Origin: Pseudoscleropodium purum
Taxonomy: Eukaryota; Streptophyta; Bryopsida; Hypnales; Brachytheciaceae
NCBI GenBank assembly: GCA_963969395.1
Contig: OZ017802.1
Location: 20,801,410 to 20,865,409, forward strand
Length of the DNA stretch: 64,000 nt
Direction: 5' to 3'
Shown: positions 58,716-64,000 of the stretch, piece after piece
How the letters are laid out: every line of letters starts with the position of its first letter
Numbering within the stretch: the stretch's first letter is position 1
The notes under the pieces: generated by a model
Seen by the model: the letters and a program-made list of their open reading frames with translations, nothing else
Told to the model about the DNA's origin: nothing
The model's database searches: none
Made by a program: the position numbers and the translations under genes

Positions 58716-60214
58716 CTCCTTGGTATAGTGTGCTAGAGGATGGTAAAGTAAAATGTAGACTTTGCAAAGCGATCATGTCAAGGAGGCTCAGCCGTATGTT
58801 CAGCCACTTAGGCTATTCTGGGCCTGGAGGTATATGTGATAAAGGGGTGAACCTTTGTCTACGATTACCAATGGCAGCTCAGGATTTATTTCGGCATTGC
58901 GAAGGAGTTTTTCCAAAACGCGTTGTAATGGACAATGTGGATGGCAACCCTAGCCCTTTAGATGTCCAAGAATTTTCGGCTGGAAAGGCTGTGTCGCATT
59001 CTGACCACGAAGACTCTTGTCCAGCATCCAAAGAATTGGTATCAATGGTATGTGCCACAACTGAAATGACTTTGAGTACAGAAGCTTCTAGTGAACGTGA
59101 AACCCCAAGGGCATTAAGTTTTAGGCCTCAGAGGCAAGGCAGCTTAGTGAATGGGTTTGAAGAAGGTCATAGACGCAAATTACATTCAGTGTGGGCAAAT
59201 TTTTTTTATTCGGCGAACATACCATTTTCTGTGGCTCGAAATCCAGCTTTTAAAGAAGCAGTGAAGAAAACGGCTGCGTTCGGTAGGCCATATATTCCTC
59301 CCTCATACCACGACCTTCGGTACAAATTGTTGAATGAGGCGAAGACCAACATTCAGACACAATTGAATGTATGGACCGAAGATAGCATTCAAAAATTTGG
59401 AACAACATTGTCCATTGATGGATGGAGATCAGTGACTAATCGACCTCTCATCAATGCCATGCTTGTATCATCTGCAGGTGAAGAATTTCTTGGATCTGTG
59501 GATACAAATGGTTGTGAAAAAAATGCGGAGTACTTGGCAGCTGTGTTGGAAAAGTTCATTGAACAAGTGGGATCTAAGAACGTCATGTTAATAACTACGG
59601 ATAATACTCCCATGAATCCGTCCGCATGGGATGTAATATCTGCAAAATATCCTCATATTTTTTACCAAGGGTGCGTGGTACATGCATTGAATTTGTTGTT
59701 GAAGGATTGGGCTGCACAAAAATGGATTGCTTCCAAATTGGATAAAGGAGTTCTTGTAGCTAAATTTATCAGAAAGAGACATATGCCGCTAGCTCTATTG
59801 CGAAAGTATTCACCAAATCTTGGTCTCTTGATGCCTGGGGATACAAGGTTCGCCTCTAAATTTATCATGATAGAGCGTTTGACAAAATTGAGAGGAGCAT
59901 TGGAACAAACGGTGGTAGATCCGCAATGGGTTGAGTATGTACATACTCTCAAGAAGAAACGTGGAGCTAAAGTCCAACCAAAAGACTTGGCCTTAGCGGT
60001 GAAGAAAATTGTTCTTGATGACCATTTTTGGAATCGGTCCATCAATTATGTGGAGATGGTTAAACCAATCATATGTGCACTCCGCGATTTGGATTCAAAA
60101 TCACCATGCATGGGGAAGGTGTTGCATATCATGAGGAAGTTAGAGAAGCACGTGAACGGATTACAAAGTCCACCATTTTGTTTGCTAGAAGAACTTGCAA
60201 TTCCATTGGTATAA
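58652..60214 (+). CDS. hAT transposase N-terminal and catalytic part (BED finger, DUF659)
   Basis: A 520-codon open frame from ATG 58652, a codon supplied by the nested MITE; the first ~21 residues are MITE-derived. Residues 24-64 form a BED-type finger (CRLC at 35-38, H52, C62). DUF659 lies at about 180-350, with NPAFKEAVKKTAAFG and the first catalytic Asp in LSIDGW (D256). The second Asp is in ITTDNT (D317), followed by the hAT CVVHALNLLLKD motif (C341). It ends at TAA 60212-60214, in the middle of the RNase-H-like domain, so alone it lacks the third catalytic residue. It is in frame with the next ORF. Confidence 0.85.
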   Translation: MSADAADTASASGRSGRHVNPAPWYSVLEDGKVKCRLCKAIMSRRLSRMFSHLGYSGPGGICDKGVNLCLRLPMAAQDLFRHCEGVFPKRVVMDNVDGNPSPLDVQEFSAGKAVSHSDHEDSCPASKELVSMVCATTEMTLSTEASSERETPRALSFRPQRQGSLVNGFEEGHRRKLHSVWANFFYSANIPFSVARNPAFKEAVKKTAAFGRPYIPPSYHDLRYKLLNEAKTNIQTQLNVWTEDSIQKFGTTLSIDGWRSVTNRPLINAMLVSSAGEEFLGSVDTNGCEKNAEYLAAVLEKFIEQVGSKNVMLITTDNTPMNPSAWDVISAKYPHIFYQGCVVHALNLLLKDWAAQKWIASKLDKGVLVAKFIRKRHMPLALLRKYSPNLGLLMPGDTRFASKFIMIERLTKLRGALEQTVVDPQWVEYVHTLKKKRGAKVQPKDLALAVKKIVLDDHFWNRSINYVEMVKPIICALRDLDSKSPCMGKVLHIMRKLEKHVNGLQSPPFCLLEELAIPLV

Positions 60215-60235
60215 TATTTTTATGTCCGAAGAAGA

Positions 60236-61162
60236 ATGGTGGACAACGATCTCCAATCAGCTGCAGCTCTTTTTAATCCATACCTTCTTCATGACAAAAA
60301 GTTAGCGGATGACGTAGATGCAATGTCAGGGTGTAAGAAAGTTTTGGAGAGAATATGTAAACCGGATGAATATGCAGTAGTGGTGAAGGAATTTGTGGCT
60401 TTTCGACACAAGGAACGTCCATTCCACAATATGTTGAATCCGGGAGATCAAATGTTGTCCGCACATGCTTGGTGGGATTTTAAAGGTGCATGTGGCAAGT
60501 TTATAGCTCCATTAGCGAAGAGGATATTGGCTCAACCGGTGTCATCATCTTCATGTGAACGGAATTGGAGCAACTATTTTTTTATTCACAACAAATCTCA
60601 AAATAAATTGAAGCTAGAGAGAGCAGCGGATTTGGTGTACGTGTATACCAATTCGAAAGTGTTAAACGCATCGAAGGAAAAAGATGAAAAAAAATGGTAC
60701 AATGATAATGTGGATCCAATAGAATCAGAGGATTCAAATAGACCGACATTAGAAGACGATGATGACGAGGATTTGGAAAGGGCCCTTTCAGTTGTAGATG
60801 GCGGGGATGACTTCAATCGTGTGACAGCATGGGGAGATGAAGACGTTATGGAAGGCTTTCCCGATTTGGTAAATGATACGCATGATTATCATCTAAACCG
60901 CAAGGATGTCGTTCCTGACAATGCAAACGATGCATATACCTTTTATGAAGACGAGGACAATGTAGGGGTACAGGAGAATCTACCTTCTTTAACTGCATAT
61001 TGCAATGGAATGGGATTCTTGAATAGCAAAATCATTCTATCGGAAAAGGCAAACGCTATTGCCAAAGAGGTGAAAATCAATGAGAATGCTATTGGTGATG
61101 ATGGGAGAAATGAAGAAGTTCTAATTTCTCAATCTCCATCTGTGGCATTAAATGTAGTGTAA
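60236..61162 (+). CDS. hAT transposase C-terminal part (hAT dimerisation domain)
   Basis: A 308-codon frame, in the same phase as the preceding ORF and separated only by the stop and 21 bases. It opens with RRRMVDNDLQSAAALFNPYLL, the usual hAT segment before the dimerisation domain. HAWWDF (about 76-81) and SSSSCERNWSNYFFIHNKSQNKL (about 103-125) form the C-terminal hAT domain, with catalytic Glu at 108. An acidic Asp/Glu-rich stretch follows. The start Met is simply the first after the stop; the protein is probably meant to be continuous with the upstream part. Confidence 0.85.
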   Translation: MVDNDLQSAAALFNPYLLHDKKLADDVDAMSGCKKVLERICKPDEYAVVVKEFVAFRHKERPFHNMLNPGDQMLSAHAWWDFKGACGKFIAPLAKRILAQPVSSSSCERNWSNYFFIHNKSQNKLKLERAADLVYVYTNSKVLNASKEKDEKKWYNDNVDPIESEDSNRPTLEDDDDEDLERALSVVDGGDDFNRVTAWGDEDVMEGFPDLVNDTHDYHLNRKDVVPDNANDAYTFYEDEDNVGVQENLPSLTAYCNGMGFLNSKIILSEKANAIAKEVKINENAIGDDGRNEEVLISQSPSVALNVV

Positions 61163-61281
61163 GGAAATGACAGAAGAGAAGATGCAGTCATGGAGGTGGA
61201 CGTTCCAAAAGATGTGGGCAACAATAGTGGTGAAAGGGAGAACCAAATATTGCGGTACAGAAAAATAGTGATTCACTTGGG

Positions 61282-62052
61282 ATGGCAGTCACAAATTCGG
61301 CAATTGTGAAGAGTGATAAAGAAAAAGAGCCAATGAAGTCAATTTTTGAAGTACCGAGATCTAGTGCTCTTCCACCAATAGCGTTGAAGTCTATTAGCAC
61401 ACGATTGGTCGGATTGGATGATTCTCAGAGCTTTGGATATGGAAAACGCCTAGTGAACATTTCCAAAGAAATTTCTACAAGCGATAATCTACGAAAAGTA
61501 GCGTCATCACCTACAAGCCTAAGTGATACGGATAGTGATCGGATGCCATTGGCATCTTTGCGTGATCGCATTTTAGGAAAAGGAATGGCGCAAGAACCCA
61601 TCAAATCAACAAACGGCACTCTATTACTTCAAAAGAAAGCCAAAGTGGAGATAACTGTTCATGGACATGTCGACCCTACATCGAGATTGATGGTTCAAGA
61701 ATCAAGTAAGGTGAAAGCGAAAAGAGAAATGCAACCTTTTGCTATCTCTTCAGTGAAGAATAGGACCCCTCTTGATGAAAATGTTGCTACTTTGTCAAAT
61801 AGAAAGAAAAGAAAGGTTCCTATTCAAAAAGCCTTTAATCGTTTTGTCAAAGTAAAAAAAGAAAAATTAAATTCAAAAGAAGGGAGTAAACCTACTTCGA
61901 GAGAAGATTTGAAGGAGACAACGATACTTGATTCCAACAATGAAGATGACTCCGACAATGAAGATGACTCCGATAATGAAGATTTTGAACGGAGAGCTGC
62001 AGGAGAGAGTAGTGGGGCTGAGGTTAGAGGAGATGTGGATTGGCGTCTATAG
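61282..62052 (+). CDS. C-terminal tail ORF of the hAT element, unknown
   Basis: A 256-codon frame, open from about 61239 without an ATG. It is offset by one base from the transposase frame. It is Ser/Lys-rich, with a nuclear-localisation-like NRKKRKVP, a further Lys-rich KVKKEK, and an acidic repeat (NEDDSDNEDDSDNED) from a 15-bp tandem unit at 61939-61983. No catalytic domain is seen. It is most simply a frameshifted extension of the transposase; a separate exon or ORF is possible. Confidence 0.55.
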   Translation: MAVTNSAIVKSDKEKEPMKSIFEVPRSSALPPIALKSISTRLVGLDDSQSFGYGKRLVNISKEISTSDNLRKVASSPTSLSDTDSDRMPLASLRDRILGKGMAQEPIKSTNGTLLLQKKAKVEITVHGHVDPTSRLMVQESSKVKAKREMQPFAISSVKNRTPLDENVATLSNRKKRKVPIQKAFNRFVKVKKEKLNSKEGSKPTSREDLKETTILDSNNEDDSDNEDDSDNEDFERRAAGESSGAEVRGDVDWRL

Positions 62053-62537
62053 GAATTGTGGAGATGTGAATTTAGATGTTTGATTGTTTAGTTGCTCATG
62101 ATATATGGAGCTCATGTTGACAAATGACAATGGTTTCTTCAATCATGTTATTATAAAATTGTTTGTTTATTGATGATATATATCTCGCTGGATTTTAAAG
62201 TGATTTTGTTTCTAAATCAAAATGAAATTCAACAAAAAAAATGAAAAATATATTTCATATTTTAGCTTTTACATAAATAGTGATATACAACTCTATTGAA
62301 TCGCAATTTCAATATAAGAAAAATCCAAATCCAAATGACTTCACTCTCAATCTCTCATTGGTGAAAACAATCAAAACAAAAAAATCCAAAACGGGTTTTC
62401 TAAGCCGCCCCGTCCGTCCGCCCCACCCGTTCGCCTTCTGACGGCAGGAGGGATGCTGCGTCCGCTAGCGTCCGGACGTCCGGAAAACGAACACTATTTT
62501 GGGGCGGACGTAGAGATTCGTCAACCCTGATCATGAG

Positions 62538-64000
62538 AGATTGTATGAAGTCTTTAACTTTTTTGAAATCATAAACAATTGAAGATTAATTTATTAGCTT
62601 CTTTTTCAATAGTTGATGTCTATTAAGATAGACGATTGATTACTTGTTTGTTTATTTATGATGAGATTGAGATCTTAGTGACCACAAAGCCAACCAAAAC
62701 GCTTTGGATACTATAAAAAAGCTCTCATTGATTGTGTGCACAAAGAAAGATTTGCAATATTCTAATGACATGGGAAATATTGAATCTCAAAGTTTTTATA
62801 TATTAATGTATTAGAAAACTAAAAAATGGTTTGCGGAGAGCATTTGGGCCTATAGGCTAAAAGGTTCACAAGTTAAAAAATGTTTCATTAGTTGTAATGT
62901 TGCACTACTTTTTTTCTATTTTTTTTCTTTTTTTATGTAACAAAGTTTTTTTGATAAACTATTTTCATATGTCAAACAAACATATTTAGAATAGAACAAA
63001 CTTATTAAGTCAAAAATTGATGGCGCACGTGGAATTTACAATTTTCTTTGGATGATTTATTAGTTGTCAACCAACAACAACGAGTCAACGACCAACCTTC
63101 TTATCAACACCAACCTTACAACTAGTGATTAAAGGAGATTTATTCCCTAAGTGCTTAAGCCTTCTCAAATGAAAAGTTGTCAATATCATTACACAATCCA
63201 CCTTGCAATTATTGAAATGTAGTTTTTCTTTCTAAGTAGAAATTGCAAATAACTCCAAATCAACACTTGCATGTTTAAATTTCAATGGTGAAAGTCACGA
63301 AAATACTTTTCTCTTTCTATTGGGACCATTTTCAAAGCAAATGGATAAGTAAAATTTTTTAGATCTTAAAACAAAAGAAATTGGTAACTTTCCTCCTTCA
63401 CTAATGGTACATATATGCCTTTAAGGACCTCTCAAAAATCAAATATTTACTTTTTAGAGAAAATATAATTTCTAGTAGTTGACCTTCAATATTACCCATA
63501 AAAAATTTTAGAATTGTCAAAGGAATTTAACTACACACACAAATAAGTTTAAATTTTGGAGTGACTATATATGGCAACTAGGGATAAAGAAGGGATTGCC
63601 CATCACTTTTGTGGCAAATACAAATGACGTTCTAATAGTTGTTGCAACAAGAAAGGGCATACTAAGTAAAACATGAAGATAGCTTGGTGAATGGAATCAT
63701 CGAATCCTACAAAGAGAGATGAATTTTGTCAATGATGTCATCCTCCTATTAAACTATTTGGGTGAAAATGAATTCTTTGATTATTAAGGCATTTCTAATT
63801 AAACTAATCCCAAGATACTCTTCATTCATAATTGTCTTTACTAAACCAATATAATATTAATAATGATAATAATAATTCAATATTTTTCAATAAAATTTGA
63901 AACAAAAAATTGATTGTAGATTAAATTTCACAAATTTTGGTCTATTAGACTCAAAATATTGAGTTCTAATTCTGGTGATTTTTGAGACTTTTATTTTATT
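62538..64000. other. AT-rich spacer to the window end
   Basis: Begins right after the hAT target duplication. No frame, array or terminal repeat can be supported. About 63.57-63.75 kb is weakly coding-like but broken. Confidence 0.4.

Larger units (their letters stand above)
58436..62052 (+). pseudogene. hAT transposase gene, interrupted by a MITE and by frame lesions
   Basis: The original start is probably ATG 58436 (MVAKPIGDFSPW), because this frame runs straight to the 8-bp target CTCCTTGG and resumes as PWYSVLEDGKVKC after the nested MITE. The MITE brings a stop at 58478-58480. The frame then continues from 58652 to 61162 with one in-frame TAA (60212-60214); the hAT domain motifs on either side show that both parts belong to one protein. 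Beyond a second stop (61160-61162) the frame continues in coding-like style and shifts by one base near 61235 into a basic/acidic tail ending at 62052. The catalytic D, D and E residues are all present. Transposase would cut at the GGACG-rich ends and move the element and its MITEs. This copy looks defective unless spliced or recoded. Confidence 0.8.
52149..62529 (+). mobile_element. 10.4-kb hAT transposon carrying a transposase and a kinase-like gene
   Basis: The left end CAAGGTTGAC and right end GTCAACCCTG form a ~10-bp inverted repeat with one mismatch. ATCATGAG lies directly outside both ends (52141-52148 and 62530-62537), a perfect 8-bp duplication over 10.4 kb that marks a single hAT insertion. 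The left duplication overlaps the ACTAT duplication of the preceding element by two bases, so the hAT landed just beside it. Contents in order: GGACG-rich left end with the gcggacgctg/cagcgtccgc hairpin (52172-52197); kinase-like pseudogene (-); GGACG minisatellite; AT-rich filler; second GC-rich cluster; promoter; transposase (+) with a nested MITE; GGACG-rich right end (62405-62529). Shorter MITEs in the window share both ends. Confidence 0.92.

Noticed and set aside
1..64000. CRISPR array, bacterial operons, tRNA or rRNA genes
   Set aside because: The tandem arrays have no unique spacers, genes have introns, and no cloverleaf or rRNA segment was recognised on reading both strands; a tRNAscan/Infernal run would settle the RNA genes.

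Overview
The window is nuclear DNA from a green plant of the streptophyte line. The evidence is a multi-exon GBF-interacting-protein-1-like gene with GT-AG introns, several plant-type transposon families, and gene islands of moderate GC set in long AT-rich, repeat-filled spacers. A VWA plus alpha-kinase gene remnant, a family I associate with protists, algae and early-diverging plants, makes a bryophyte or charophyte more likely than a flowering plant. That placement is inference only.

Layout. (1) 1-4.7 kb: nine 3' exons of a GIP1-like gene, + strand. (2) 5-10 kb: AT-rich spacer. (3) 10.08-11.27 kb: an intronless BTB (KCTD-like) gene on the - strand with a duplicated Cys motif; part of its upstream region is repeated about 0.9 kb away. 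(4) 12-30 kb: decayed repeats, short tandem arrays, foldback elements, a CACTA-type MITE, a 727-bp inverted-repeat element inside a tandem array, and a hAT MITE at 22118. (5) 30-35 kb: a GC-richer island with a broken VWA/alpha-kinase gene. (6) 35-48.8 kb: a second hAT MITE, two adjacent long hairpins, and a chain of diverged tandem repeats, much of it with a period near 177 bp. (7) 48859-52137: a 3.28-kb element with TG...CA ends, a 9-bp terminal inverted repeat and a 5-bp target duplication (ACTAT), carrying one long gag-like or unknown ORF. (8) 52149-62529: a 10.4-kb hAT transposon bounded by a perfect 8-bp duplication (ATCATGAG). (9) AT-rich spacer to the end.

The most notable object is the 10.4-kb hAT element. 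It carries a BED/DUF659/hAT-dimerisation transposase on the + strand and a divergently oriented protein-kinase-like gene on the - strand. Between them lie a GGACG-type minisatellite made of the same motif found near its ends, and AT-rich filler. One of its own MITEs (58472-58715, TSD CTCCTTGG) has inserted into the first codons of the transposase. The 252-bp gain keeps the frame; the insertion brings a stop and then a new in-frame ATG. Two further copies (22118-22432 and 36384-36596) sit elsewhere in the window with perfect 8-bp duplications, and a related repeat at about 38.24 kb preserves the empty target site of one of them. The kinase-like gene, the transposase and the alpha-kinase gene all carry frame lesions, so this copy appears decayed or needs correction or recoding.
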